Positions 32,315 through 46,700 of a stretch of 64,000 bases of DNA are shown piece by piece. Numbering within the stretch: position 1 is the stretch's first letter; every line of letters begins with the position of its first letter. The stretch is from NCBI GenBank assembly GCA_963662155.1, contig OY759261.1, positions 62,933,917 through 62,997,916 of the forward strand. The letters are read 5' to 3'. A program made the translations under genes and the position numbers. Below the pieces are notes generated by a model, which was not told the DNA's origin, did not search any database, and saw only the letters and a program-made list of their open reading frames with translations. The stretch comes from Lamellibrachia columna (taxonomy: Eukaryota > Annelida > Polychaeta > Sabellida > Siboglinidae).

Positions 32315-33129
32315 ATGAATCGCGAGTCTTCCGCGTGTTTCCGTTGTTTACGAATCGTGCGTAAACGCCAAGAGGCTCTGTTGTGCGACGGGTGCAATTT
32401 ACGGCAACACAGAGTGTGCGGGACAGGTATGTTGCATGCGTTATACAGTCCTCTTCACTATTGATAATATACATAAATAATGACAACCCGAAAGTTAATT
32501 GCTATGTGGCAGGATAAAAAAATTTGTCTAAGAACTGATGTATAAAAAATGGGACCTATTGTTTCTTAATAATTCATCAGAAGTATTGGGTTTCTTCATA
32601 TTTTATCATAATTATGGCATACATTTATTCGTGTGAATTTGCAGGTGTCAGCAGAGCCTTCTAAAGGCAGCTGGTGAAGGGTTTGGTTGACTTGCCTCAA
32701 TGGAGGTGCTGCAATTGTGCACCAAAGGTAATAATTTAGTGCACCAAAGGTAATAATTTAGTGCACAAAACCTGTAGTTATATAAAGTTATCATAATTTA
32801 ATTGCAAATATAAGTTATAATACTTCTTGTATTCATATTTTACTATAATTGTACCAGCTAATATTGTTTGTCGAGAATGGGCACGTAGATAATAATTAAA
32901 TAAATTGCATATTCCTTCAAATGTGTTAATCGATGTGTTTTAGGACTAAAACCAGTTATTGTCTTCTTGGCAGGTGCACACACCGGTACCACCACCGTCA
33001 CCACCAACGCCGTCACCACCACCGCCGCCACAGCCGCCGTCACCACAACATGCACCTGCAGACATAGAAAATACATCTGCTCTGGCGAATATCCGTTTCA
33101 CACCACATCTTTCTTTCTTGCTAGTTTGA
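32315..33129 (+). pseudogene. Broken PHD-finger-like gene fragment (mobile-element type)
   Basis: Exons 32315-32426, 32645-32727 and from 32974. The ATG has a good context (CCGCCATGA). Exon 1 encodes CFRCLRIVRKRQ, then LLCDGCNLRQHRVCGTG; exon 2 ends PQWRCCNC. Together these give the C-x2-C ... C-x2-C ... H-x2-C ... C-x2-C pattern of a PHD-like finger, of a kind I associate with N termini of invertebrate transposase-related proteins (from memory). Exon 2 has an in-frame TAA at 32662. The proline-rich exon 3 then runs into the 3' end of the antisense pogo copy. Probably dead; the rest of the protein is missing. Confidence 0.55.
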
Positions 33130-34563
33130 TTTTTCTTCAGCTTGCGAGAAGGCAATGTGCGAACTGGTTTCGCGCTTTTCTTTTTCGGGTGGACGTACGA
33201 TGGCCGACGTGGTTGCCTTAGCAGCAATCCTGTCTTCCATCATATTCTTATACGGTGAAGACGTCACAACAGCGTTTGTCACACGCACCCTTGTTCGAGT
33301 CTTTCCCGGTGTTGAGACGATCGACGTTGGTGAACAGGCCTTCAAGACTCGCATCGTAGCTTCTCTGTCGGTATAAGGGGCGACATGCACATCAGCGACG
33401 ACATCCATCGGGGCGGGCAGGATGGCGTCTTCATCTTCCCTGTCGATATCAGGGGCAACATGCACACCAGCGACGCCAGCACCCGGACCAGGCTGGATGG
33501 TAGGTTGTATAGGGGCGGTGGCCAATACGTCTTCGTCGAATTTGGCGTCGTCAAATGGCCATAGTCCGGCCGCTCTGAACCCGTTAGTTGCCGATGCGAT
33601 GGTGGCCGACGTTTTGTACGCCTCGTTGAAGAGCGGGATGACGTCATACTGCGTGACCGGTCGGTGCTTGCGGAAGAATGTCCGATCTAGGGATTGTAGT
33701 CGATGGGTGCAGTGAGGCGGGAATGTTAGTATCACGACGCCATTCTCTCGAGCGTAGAGAATGATATCGAGTGTCTTGTGGCTTTCATGGCCGTCATGGC
33801 AGCAGTAGATGTGGTGTCGTCTTCTTGCAGCCAACAGTGTCAACAAAGAGGTGCATCCATCTCAAGAATAAATTATTGTCAATGTATCCCGATCCACGGG
33901 TGTTGACGGTGCCCACGGAGCTTGCCGGAGCGCCGTTCATCAAAGAATCAACTATTCGCTTGCGTGGAAAGACGAATAGAGGGGGCATGAACGTACCAGC
34001 TGCGCTCATACAGCACAGAGCTGTGATGTTTTTCCCCCGTTCTGCACTGGACACTTTTCGCACCTGATTAATACCTTTCGTGCAGACGACCTTAGATGGC
34101 TTTGCAACGGTAGTGAACCCTGTTTCGTCACAGTTCCAGATGCGTGTAGGGACGAACCCACCATTCACAAGCAACTTCCTGTACTGTCCAAAGAACATAG
34201 CTTTTTTATTAAGCTTCTTTATTAAACCCTTTCATACGTGCAATGCTAGTTGCAATCGGTCTTCTGATGGTGAGCGTCGTATGCCGGCGAATGAAGGCCC
34301 TTGCCCAGTCTACATCGGCCAGGCCACTGGTAGCGTCGAATGAGTGTGCAATGTTCAAGCGGACGACAAGATCAAAGACTAAACGAAACAAGTCGATCAT
34401 CGTCAAGCAGTACATGGAAGATTCCATCTCTTTCACGTGCTTGACAAGTTCAGCCTCGAATAGCGGTGAGAACGTTGTTGTTTTGTTGCCCATTGTAATT
34501 CTGCCCGGTTGTCTGACCAAGCCTCTGATGTGTCTAGCAAGAGTCCGCCGCGGAACTCCGTAG
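33121..34563 (-). pseudogene. Pogo/Tigger-type DDE transposase, frameshifted
   Basis: Three minus-strand frames in order form one protein: an N-terminal helix-turn-helix/CENP-B-like section (34520-34209, with MGNKTTTFSPLFEAELVKHV), a core start (34198-33794, with IWNCDETGFTTV), and the rest (33846-33121, with CCHDGHESHKTLD, FPPHCTHRLQSLDRTFF and GFRAAGLWPFD). The three expected acidic residues (NCDE, HDGH, SLD) are all present, in the DDD arrangement of pogo transposases. Two frameshifts, near 34200 in an A-rich run and near 33820, break it. The C-terminal tail is Thr/Lys-rich and ends at 33121. Confidence 0.88.
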
Positions 34564-34650
34564 TCACTTTAAATAGAAACAACTATGCATGTTACATTCA
34601 AGTACTACAACAATAAGGCACTGATACGAATGACAACTGAGTCTAGTGTA

Positions 34651-35508
<858 letters not shown>

Positions 35509-36152
35509 GTATCAGTGCCTTATTGTTGTAGTACTTGAATGTAACATGCATAGTTGTTTCTATTCTATTAAAGTGACTACGGAGTTCCGCGGCGGACTCT
35601 TGCTAGACACATCAGAGGCTTGGTCAGACAACCGGGCAGAATTACAATGGGCAACAAAACAACAACGTTCTCACCGCTATTCGAGGCTGAACTTGTCAAG
35701 CACGTGAAAGAGATGGAATCTTCCATGTACTGCTTGATGATGATCGACTTGTTTCGTTTAGCCTTTGATTTATATGTGTATATATATATATATATTATAT
35801 AAATTGTACTAAGGAATCATTATACATTTATTATACATAAGGATTTATTATACATTGTATTAAGGAATTTATATTGTGATTACGATTTAATTGTGCTGTG
35901 TGGTATATGATTATAATTGCAATTTTATATAATTTCTAATTCTTTAATATCCTTACTTTGTCGACTTCACCCCAACATTATGTGTTATATTTTATTATAG
36001 GTTACGTCACAATTTATGTATTGAATATGAAGAATTTTGGGCTTCATAAAATAGAAACTTTCTACATTATGCCACGACTCCGAGTCGGAACGTTGTCCCA
36101 CACGAATAACGAAAATTAATATATCTACATTAACCAACAACTGTCTATAAAT

Positions 36153-36602
<450 letters not shown>

Positions 36603-36879
36603 ATATGTATATACTATCAGTGCACGTGATGGCAATGGACTGTACATACTAATAAAATGTTACTTATAACTGATGAATTAAAATGGTTATATTTAACGCG
36701 CAGAATTTGCCGATGATAATTTATAATTTAAATATGTCAGACATAAGTATAATAAAAAGGCCCATTATAAAAACAGGCCGAGATCGCGGTCAAAAATAAG
36801 TCATTACATCTAATATTGAACATTACTGAGTCGATTATATAGCAATTATCACAATACATACTACAACGTTTTATTTCAC

Positions 36880-36883
<4 letters not shown>

Positions 36884-36974
<91 letters not shown>
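36884..36974. repeat. (TA)n microsatellite
   Basis: About 90 bases of pure TA beside the second copy of the direct repeat. Confidence 0.97.
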
Positions 36975-36977
<3 letters not shown>

Positions 36978-37229
36978 TATTTTAGATTGTATTAAGGATT
37001 TTATATTGTGATTACCATTTAATTGTACTGTGTGGTATATGGTTATAATAACAAGTTTATATAATTTCTAATTCTTTCTTGGTTTTCCCCATCTTTGTTG
37101 TTATTTTGTTTATTAGATTTAGAATTACATAGGTTACGTCACAACATTTATGTATTGGTTTTGAGGGAATTATAAATAAAAATAGAAACTTTCTACATTA
37201 TGCCTTTTGTCTTCTTCAGCAAACTAGCA

Positions 37230-37710
37230 AGGATTCCGAGTCGGAGCGTATTCTTTTTGTCTCTCCGACCTGTCCGCGGAACGAAATGTGCTATTCTTTT
37301 TGACGCGGAGAGGTCACGTGATCTCTCCGCTTTAAATAGAACAGACCGGAGGAGCTGTCCGGACCGCTCCGACCTCGCCGCCTGCGGGGCATGTCGCGAG
37401 CGGAGAATTTCCGGTCACGTGACTTGAATCATGGCTCAGCACAAAAATTTATACGTGGCATTTGTACAAAATAGGAAGTTAAATGTGTAGTTTTCTACTT
37501 GCTTTGTACACGTGACAACGCAATGGTGTATATCGTCGCTGAAGAGAAAATCGCTAACAATTGACACGGCTACTCATTCTGCGTCCATATTGTTTATGGG
37601 CGATAACAAGGCGGTTGCTACACTCTCCCAAGTCGATTTTTTGTTCCTATCCGCATTCTCCGCTTCCGGTGGCTCCGCGGACGTCAAAAAGAATACGTCC
37701 CCGTCTTCGG
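37230..37710. mobile_element. Possible TIR element upstream of paralogue 2
   Basis: The word cgtattctttttg at 37248 recurs inverted at about 37684 (caaaaagaatacg), and a third version, ctattctttttgacgcggag, is at 37291. Cg-rich words (ctccgc, cggag) cluster at both sides, unlike the AT-rich flanks. This resembles a non-autonomous DNA element, but I could not define exact ends or a target duplication. It would include the E-boxes upstream of the gene. Confidence 0.4.
37313..37516. promoter_or_regulatory. Cluster of three CACGTG boxes, one a perfect CLEAR site
   Basis: GTCACGTGAT (37313-37322), GTCACGTGAC (37414-37423) and TACACGTGAC (37507-37516) lie 220-425 bases before the start codon of paralogue 2. 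GTCACGTGAC is the consensus CLEAR element bound by TFEB/MiT factors at vertebrate lysosomal genes. The first sits in a near-palindrome, cggagaggtcacgtgatctc. Regulatory use is inferred. Confidence 0.5.
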
Positions 37711-37737
37711 TAATTGACACGCTGTTTCCAAACAAAG

Positions 37738-40700
37738 ATGGCTTCTCGGGTGAAGGGCGTTCAACAGACCGTGGCTCTGTTTACGCTTCTGTGGTTCTTT
37801 GTGGAAGGTTCAGATGATTTCCATGGAACCGTTGTGCTGGCACACGTTGTAAGGATTATAAATTTTTATTCATTCCGTCTGTGAAATACTCTTGTCAGTG
37901 GTAGCTGAGCCGGGGGCGATTTAACAAGATTTGCCATCCAAGCCAAAGCAAAGGCCCAGATGGCAAGTGGACAAGGAAGCCATTGGCTTATCGAGAGTCC
38001 AACAATGTTCATCCAGGCAGATAGTTTTAGTTTTGAGTGTAGGGGATGTACGAAGATGAAGGAACTAGAGGTGGAGTTGGAAGAGCTGAGGCTGCTCGTT
38101 GTGGCAATGGTGGGAAGGGAACAGGGGGGTTGTGCCAGTAGTTCCGGTGGGGGAACAGTAGATGATAAAGTGGGGAAAGACACAAGAGATGCTAGGGAGA
38201 GCTCACCGCAGCCTGGGAGGAAGCTGAGAGGAGGGAAGGTGACAGGTCGTAGGGAGACAGGACGTAAGGAGACGGGAAGGAAAGGAACGGGAAGGAAGAC
38301 AATCGGAGCGAAGGAGAGGGGAGTAGGGGAGACAGGAGGGAAGGAGAAGGGAGTGGGGGAGACAGGAGGGAAGGAGAAGGGAGTGGGGGAGACGGGAGGG
38401 AAAACAACCGGAGTGAAGGAGAGGGAAGTGGGAGAGACAAGAGCAAAGGAGTGGGAAGTGGGGGAGACAGGAGCGAAGGAGACAGGAGGGAAGGGGTCAG
38501 GACAGAATGTGATGGAGGGGATCGAACGGAAGAGTTATTCTGCAGCAGTGATAGAGGGGGTGAGGAAGAGAGCGAGGGTGTTTGTGGGGGATTCGATAGT
38601 TAGGAAGACCGACAGAGTCTTAAACAAGGGAGATGATGTGGTGGTCTGCTTGCCTGGAGCCAAAATAGAGGCGATAACTGAGAGGGTAAAAAACATCGTA
38701 GGCTCGGGTAAGGGTGGATCTGTTTTAGTACACGTAGGGACAAATAACGTAGAGAGGGAGGGTACAACTGCCATAGTTAGGAAATATAGGCAGTTGGTCA
38801 GAACACTAAAACAGACGCGGGTTGAGCAGGTAATACTGTCAGGGATTTTACCTGTAATGGGCAGGAGGGGTCACAAATATCGAAATTGTCGGGGGATGGC
38901 AATTAACATGTTAGTCCAGAAGTTATGTAGGGAAGAGGAAGGTGGATTTATGGGGAAGTTTTGTTGGGAGGGCTGATATGTACATGAAGGATGAGCTTCA
39001 TTTAAGTGGAAAGGGGGCGGCAGTATTCGCGGACAAACTTTCAGCAGCAGTAGATAGTGACTTGGGTACAATGACAAATATTTTTGGAAGTAAACATTCT
39101 TTAAACTAGAAGTGCAGGGGGGTTACCTAGAGGTGTCTCAAGCAGAACAAGAGGCCACTAGCACAGATAAACCAATATCAAATCATCCGAAAAACATCTC
39201 TGAAAAAGGTTATAGATGCATATGTTTAAATGCAAGGAGCATAGTAAATAAGAAAAACGAATTAAACATTATGGTAGAAGATATTGACCCTCACATAATT
39301 GGTATAACTGAATCATGGGCCAACATAGATATAACAGATGCTGAATTAGGACTGACAGGATATGTAATGTTTAGGAAAGATCGAATAGGAAGAAGGGGCG
39401 GGGGAGTTATTTTATATGTTAAAGAATCTATTCAGGCTTATGAAATAAAACTAGAAAGGGAAGCAGATTGCGATGAAGCTGTTTGGTGCAAAATTGTTTC
39501 AGGAAATTAAAAATTAACTATTGGATTAGTTTACCGAATTCCAAACATAAACGAAGAGGACAACGCAAAAATAAAAACGCTATAAAGGAAGTTAGTAAAG
39601 GGGAATGTATCATAATGGGAGATTTTAACCATGGACACATACAATGGAATTCTCTACAGAGCACAGGGATTGAGGACCAACAATTTCTATTTTTAATCCA
39701 GGATAGCTTTCTTACTCAGCACGTACTAGAACCAACCAGGGGAGAAAATGTATTAGATATAGTTTTGTCATCACAAAAAGAATTAGTGGACAATGTAAAA
39801 ATATTTGAACCATTGGGTAATAGTGACCATAATCAAATACATTTTGACATCAATGTAAAATCAGAAAGTAAAAATAAGAAAACGTACAAGAGAAACTTCC
39901 ACAAAGGTAACTATAAAGATATGAGAAAATACTTAGCAAAGCTAGATTGGAATAACATGCTGATGAATAAGACCGCAATTGAATGTTGGAATATTCTAAA
40001 ATATGAAATTGAGAGTATCATCGATAAATTTGTTCCCTTCCAAAAACAAGGAAAACGGTGTAGAAAGAAACACTTGTCAAAAGAGGCTATTAGAAAAATA
40101 ATGCTAAAACAAACTATGTGGAGGGTTTATAGGCGTACCAGAAAGGACGAAGACTATGCAAAATACAAAGAGGCACTTAATGCAGCTACAACTGAAATCA
40201 GACAATCTAAAAGAAGCTATGAGCAAAAACTAGCATGTAACATAAAAAATGACAGCAAGAGTTTTTATGCATATGTCAGGAGTAAACAAAACGTACAAGA
40301 CAAGGTTGGACCTCTAGAAGACAGTGCTGGAAATATAATATCACGGGTTTTTAATGGCGGAAGACCTAAATGGTTACTTCAGTTCAGTGTTTACCATAGA
40401 AGATATTAGTTCATTACCAGTTGCTGATGCTAAATTTCAGGGGGCTAAATCTGACTATTTAGGTCCGTTAGTTGTAACTCCAGAATTGGTAGCTAAGAAA
40501 ATAAAGGCAATGAAGGATAACAAATCACCGGGAGTGGATGGGATTCCTCCAAAATTACTAATGGAAACAGTAGAACAAATCAGTATACCACTTGCAAGAG
40601 TATTCAACTTGTCATTAAAAGAGGGAGTTGTTCCGTTTGAATGGAAAGAAGCAAACATCATACCATTATTTAAAAAGGGTTCGAGAAAGAAGTCAGAATT

Positions 40701-43700
40701 ACACACCAGTGAGTTTAACGTCAGTGATTTGTAAATTATTAGAAAGGTTAATTAAAGACCATATGGTGGAATTCCTCGTTAAGCATAAATTATTAAATTC
40801 ATCTCAACATGGATTCCTTAAAGCGAGGTCATGCTTAACAAATATGTTATGTTTTTTGGAAGAAATCACTAAGTGGATAGACGTGGGATCGCCAGTAGAT
40901 ATCTACTTAGATTTTCAGAAAGCTTTTGACAAAGTGCCACATCAAAGATTACTACTTAAATTAAAAGCCCATGGTATCGGGGATAGCATAACTGACTGGA
41001 TAGAACAATGGCTGACTGACAGAAGACAACGAGTTGTAGTAGATGGAGAAGTTTCAAATTGGAAATCGGTTTTGAGTGGGGTACCTCAAGGATCAGTATT
41101 AGGACCTATATTATTCTTAATTTATATCAATGACTTGGACGACAGTATAACAAGTAACGTACTGAAATTTGCGGATGACACAAAACTGTTTAGAAAGGTT
41201 AATACTGATGGTGATAAACAACATTTACAAAACGATCTAGACAGATTAGTGAAATGGTCTGAGAAATGGCAGATGTTCAATTTTGGGAAATGTAAATGCC
41301 TACATACAGGACATAGGAACTTGAATGTAAACTATAAAATGGGAGATACTGTTCTGGGTACTACTGTAAAAGAAAAGGACTTAGGAGTTACAATAAGCGC
41401 TGATATGAAAGTTTCAGAGCAGTGTGGTATTGCAGCTTCAAAGGGTAATCAAATTCTTGGATTGATTAGAAGAAACAACATACAAGGGAAAAAAGTTAAT
41501 TATACCTCTTTATAAAGCAATAGTTAGACCTCATTTAGAATACTGTATACAAGCATGGAGACCATATCGTAAGAAGGATATAGATACGCTTGAACGCATA
41601 CAAAGGAGAGCAACTAAAATGATTCCAGAACTGAGAGACCTTAGTTATGAAGAACGCCTGAAAGAATGTGGTTTAACAACTCTAGAGACAAGGAGGTTAA
41701 GAGGAGATCAGATTGAAGTTTTTAAGATATTGAATGGGTATGAAAATATTGATAGAAATATGTTTTTCTCACTCAAGAAGGATAGCAGAACTAGAGGACA
41801 TGAGGTAAAATTAGTAAAGGATCAATGTAGATTGGACATCAGGAAGCACTCATTCTCACAGAGGACAATAAATGAATGGAACAAATTGTCTACAGATTGT
41901 GTAACTGCTAGCAGCGTGAATATGTTTAAAAACAAGGTTGACATATCTCAGGAGGGCGGGCTATAAGTAGATGAACATTGTTGGACTCTCGATAAGCCAA
42001 TGGCTTCCTTGTCCACTTGCCATCTGGGCCTTTGGCTTGGATGGCAAATCTTGTTAAATCTTGTTAAATCTACTTTTAACCCGCCCTCCTGAGATATGTG
42101 TCAACCTTGTTTTTAAACATATTCACGCTGCTAGGTGTTACACAATCTGTAGACAATTTGTTCCATTCATTTATTGTCCTCTGTGAGAACGAGTGCTTCC
42201 TGATGTCCAATCTACATTGATCCTTTACTAATTTTACCTCATGTCCTCTAGTTCTGCTATCCTTCTTGAGTGAGAAAAACATATTTCTATCAATATTGCG
42301 GCCGGGGGTGGGCCGTGGCTGTGGCACGTGACTGTGGCGGCAAGTTGTCTAAATAACTTTGTATCGATAATTTAGCTTTGTTTGTTCATCAGCTAAACAC
42401 AGAGCAACAGAGATAAGGCTAACGCTGATAAGAAGTAAAGTTTATTTTAGGTCTACGACTTCCAAGTTCAATTAGGTACGTGCAGTAAAGTTCAACGAGT
42501 TGTAATATTTTATTACACTTGCCGTACAAGAAGAGCTAGAAAAATTACCAGAATTCTTCATTTAACATAGTCATAGAGTACACACACTTAACAAACAGGG
42601 ATTTGAATGTGTTGCTTGTTGGCAACATTGAGGTGCATTGGTATTGCTAAAATATCATGCCATATGGTTTAACACAACCAAAAAAGCAGATTTTTTTTGT
42701 ATTTGTACTGTAACCCAATTAGATATTTTAAAATTACAGTTACATAACATATCTGAAATTTTATTTTAAAAGTATTTCGTAACCCTAATGCTGTGAACGC
42801 ACAGGCTACATACCAGACTGCACCTTGGATATAATATACATCAGTGCAGTATAATTTACTTGATGAAAGCCTACCATGAAGGAGGTGGAGTTAGAACAGC
42901 TGAGGCTGCTCGTTGTGGCAGTGGTGGGAAGGGAGCAGGTGGGTTGCGCCAGTGGTTTTGGTGGGGGGACAGTAGATGATAAAGTGGGGGAAGATGACGA
43001 GGGAGATGCTAGGGAGAGCTCACCTCAGTCTGGGAGGAGGCTGAGGGGAGGTAAGGTGACAGGTTGTAGGGAGACAGGATGTAGGGAGACAGGACGAAAG
43101 GAGACGAGAAGGAAAGAAATGGGAGGGAAGACAAATGGATCAAAGGAAATGTGAGTGGGGGAGGCTGTAGCGAAGGAGTTGGGGGGGGGCAGGGAGATGA
43201 CAGTTAAGGCGATGGGAGTGAGGGAGACGGGAGGGAGGGTGCCAGGAGGAAAGGTGATGGGAGCGCAAGTTAGCCAGGCGACGGAAGGGAAAGGTGACAG
43301 GTTGATGACTGAGAGAGAGCCTGATAACAGTCTGCCAGCAAGTGACAAGACTGCAGGCCAGAATGTGATGGAGGGGATCCATCGGAAGAGCTATTCCGAG
43401 GCAGTGATAGAGGGGGTGAGAAAGAAAGTGAGGGTATTTGTGGGGGACTCAATAGTTAGGAAGACAGACAGAGTCTTAAACAAGGGAGATGATGTGGTAG
43501 TTTGCTTGCCTGGGGCCAAAATAGAGGCGATAACTGAGAGGGTAGAAAACATTGTGGGTTCGGGCAAGGGTGGATCTGTTTTAGTACACGTAGGGACAAA
43601 TAACGTAGAGAAGGAGGGTACAACTGCCATAGTTAGGAAATACAGGAATTTGGTCAGAACACTAAAGCAGACGTGGGTTGAGCAGGTAATACTGTCAGGG

Positions 43701-46700
43701 ATTTTACCAGTAATAGGAAGGAGAGGTCATAGATATAAAAATTGCCAGGGGGATGGCAATTAACATGCTAGTCGAGAAGCTATGTAGGGAAGAGGAAGTT
43801 GGTTTTGTGGGGAAGTTTTGTTGGAAGGGTGGATATGTACATGAAGGACGTGCTTCATGTAAGTGGAAAGGGGGCGGCAGTATTTGCGGATGGGCTCTCA
43901 ACAGCAGTAGACAATGGCATGGGTAATATATCAAATATTTTTGGTAGTAAACACTATTTAAACTAGAAGTGCAGGGGGGTTACTTAGAGATGCCTCAAGC
44001 AGGACAAGAGGCCACTAGTACAGATAAACCAATAACATAATGTACGAAAAACATGTCTGAAGTAGGTTATAGATGTGTTTGTTTAAATGCTAGGAGTATA
44101 GTAAATAAGAAAAACGAATTAAACATTATGGTAGAAGATATTGACCCTCACATAATTGGTATAACCGAATTATGGGCCAACACAGACATTACAGATGCTG
44201 AATTAGGATTGACAGGATACGTAATGTTTAGGAGAGATCGAATAGGAAGAAGGGGAGGGGGAGTTATTTTATATGTTAAAGAATCTATTCAGGCTTATGA
44301 AATAAAATTAGAAAGCGAAGCAGATTACGATGAAGCTGTTTGGTGCAAAATAGTTTCAAGAAATTAAAAATTAACTATTGGATTAGTTTACCGAAGTCCA
44401 AACATAAACGAAGAGGATAACACAAAAATACAAAATGCTATAAAGGAAGTTAGTAAAGGGGAATGTATCATAATGGGAGATTTTAACCATGGACACATTG
44501 GGTAACAGTGACCACAATCAAATACATTTTGACATCAATGTAAAATCAGAAAGTAAAAATAAAAAAACAGGAGAAACTTCCACAAAGGTAACTATAAAGA
44601 TATGAGAAAATACTTAGCAAAGCTAGATTGGAATAACATGCCGATGAATAAGACCGCAATTGAATGTTGGAATATTCTAAAATATGAGATTGAGAGTATC
44701 ATCGATCAATTTGTTCCCTTGAAAAAACAAGGAAAACGATCTAGAAAGAAACACTTGTCAAAAGAAGCTATTAGAAAAATAGTGTTAAGGCAAACTATGT
44801 GGAGGGTTTATAGGCGTACCAGAAAGGATGAAGACTATGTAAATTACAAAGAGGCACTTAACCTAGCTACAACTGAAATTAGAAAATCTAAAAGAACCTT
44901 TGAAAAAAATTGGCAGGTAATATAAAAAATTACAGCAAGAGTTTCTATGCTTATGTAAGGAGTAAACAGAAAGTTCGAGATAAGGTCGGACCACTGGAAA
45001 ACAACAGGGGAAACATAATTTCAGACAGGTTTCAAATAGCAGAGTTCCTGAATGAGTATTTCAGCTCAGTTTTTACGACAAGATATCAGCTCACTTCCAG
45101 TTCCATTTACTAAATTTGAGGGCAATACATCAGAACATTTAGGGCAGTATTTGTAACTCCTGAAATGATAGCAAAGAAAATTAAGAAGATGAAAGATAAT
45201 AAATCACCTGGAGTTGATGGGATACCACCAAAACTGCTTAAGGAAATTGTTGAGCAAATTAGTACACCACTTGCAAAATTGTTTAACTTGTCACTAGAAG
45301 AAGGAATAGTTCCTTCAGAATGGAAAGAGGCAAACATTACGCCGCTATTTACAAAGGGATCGAGGAACAAGCCAGATAATTACAGACCAGTGAGTTTAAC
45401 ATCAGTTTTATGTAAATTACTCGAGACATTAATTAGAGACCACATGGTGGAATTCCTTGTAAAACAAATTAATAAATACATCTCAACATGGGTTCCTAAA
45501 AGCAAGGTCATGTCTAACCAATCTCTTATGTTTTTTAGAAGAAATTACAAAGTGGGTAGCCATTGGATGTTGTCTACTTACATTTTCAGAAAGCTTTCGA
45601 TAAAGTACCACATTAAAGATTGTTACTTAAACTAATGGTATAGGTAATGATGTAATCAACTTGATAGATAAGTGGCTTACACACAGAAAACAGAGAGCAA
45701 TAGTAGATGGTGAGATTTCAAACTGGAAATCTGTTTTGAGTGGGGTACCACAGGGATCAGTATTATTCCCTATACTGTTTTTAATATATATAAATGATTT
45801 GGAAGATGACATATCTAGCAAAGTACTCAAATTTGCAGATGACACAAAAGTATTCAGAAAGGTTACTAATGATACAGATAAACAAAGTTTACAGGATGAT
45901 CTAGATAAATTAGTTATGTTATTCAATTTTGGGAAGTGTAAATGTATACACAGGACATGGAAATATGGACGAAGAATATAAAATGGGAGATGCTGTACTA
46001 GGTAGAACCACACCCGAAAATGACTTAGGAGTAACATTTAGTGCTGACATGAAAGTTTCAGAGCAATGTGGTATTGCTGCTTCGAAAGGAAATCAAATTC
46101 TAGGGCTAATTAGGAGAACTATCATGTATAAAGAGAAACAGCTAATTGTACCCCTGTACAAAGCAATAGTTAGACCACATTTGGAATATTGTATTCAAGC
46201 ATGGAGACCATATCGTAAAAAGGACTAGAAAGCTAGAAAGAATACAACGAAGAGCAACTAAAATGATTCCAGAATTGAGAGACCTTAGTTACGAAAGTCG
46301 CTTATTACAATGTGGTTTGACAACACTAGAGATCAGGAGACTAAGAGGAGACCAAATAGAAGTGTTTAAAATAGTGAATGATTATGAGGATGTTGACAGG
46401 AATATGTTCTTCAAACTTAAAGAAGGCAGTAGAACCAGAGGACATAAGCAGTTAAGGAGCAGTGTAGGTTGGACATGAGAAAGTACTCTTTCTCACAAAG
46501 GGTGATAAATGAATGGAACAAACTTCCAAATGATTGTGTTAATGCTAGTAGTGTGAATATGTTTAAAAATAGAATTGACAGATATTTGATAAGGGCGGGC
46601 TACACATAGATAAGAAAATTGTTGGACTCTCGATAAGCCAATGGCTTCCTTATCCATTTGCCATCAGGAACTTGTTGTTTGGGACGGCAACCTTGTTAAA

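Larger units (their letters stand above)
38013..42066 (+). mobile_element. CR1-type LINE, copy B, 5'-truncated in ORF1
   Basis: Starts inside the ORF1 zinc finger ([12 protein letters not shown]) and ends in two cttgttaaat units. Very similar to copy A, but retains the segments copy A has lost. ORF1 is open for the rest of its length; the long open frame begins in the interrupted older copy (from 37960), so its first residues are not LINE protein. It lies in intron 1 of paralogue 2, same strand as the gene. Confidence 0.9.

Noticed and set aside
33422..33715. Plus-strand frames over the pogo copy (33155-34343)
   Set aside because: Complements of the transposase frames; no independent support.
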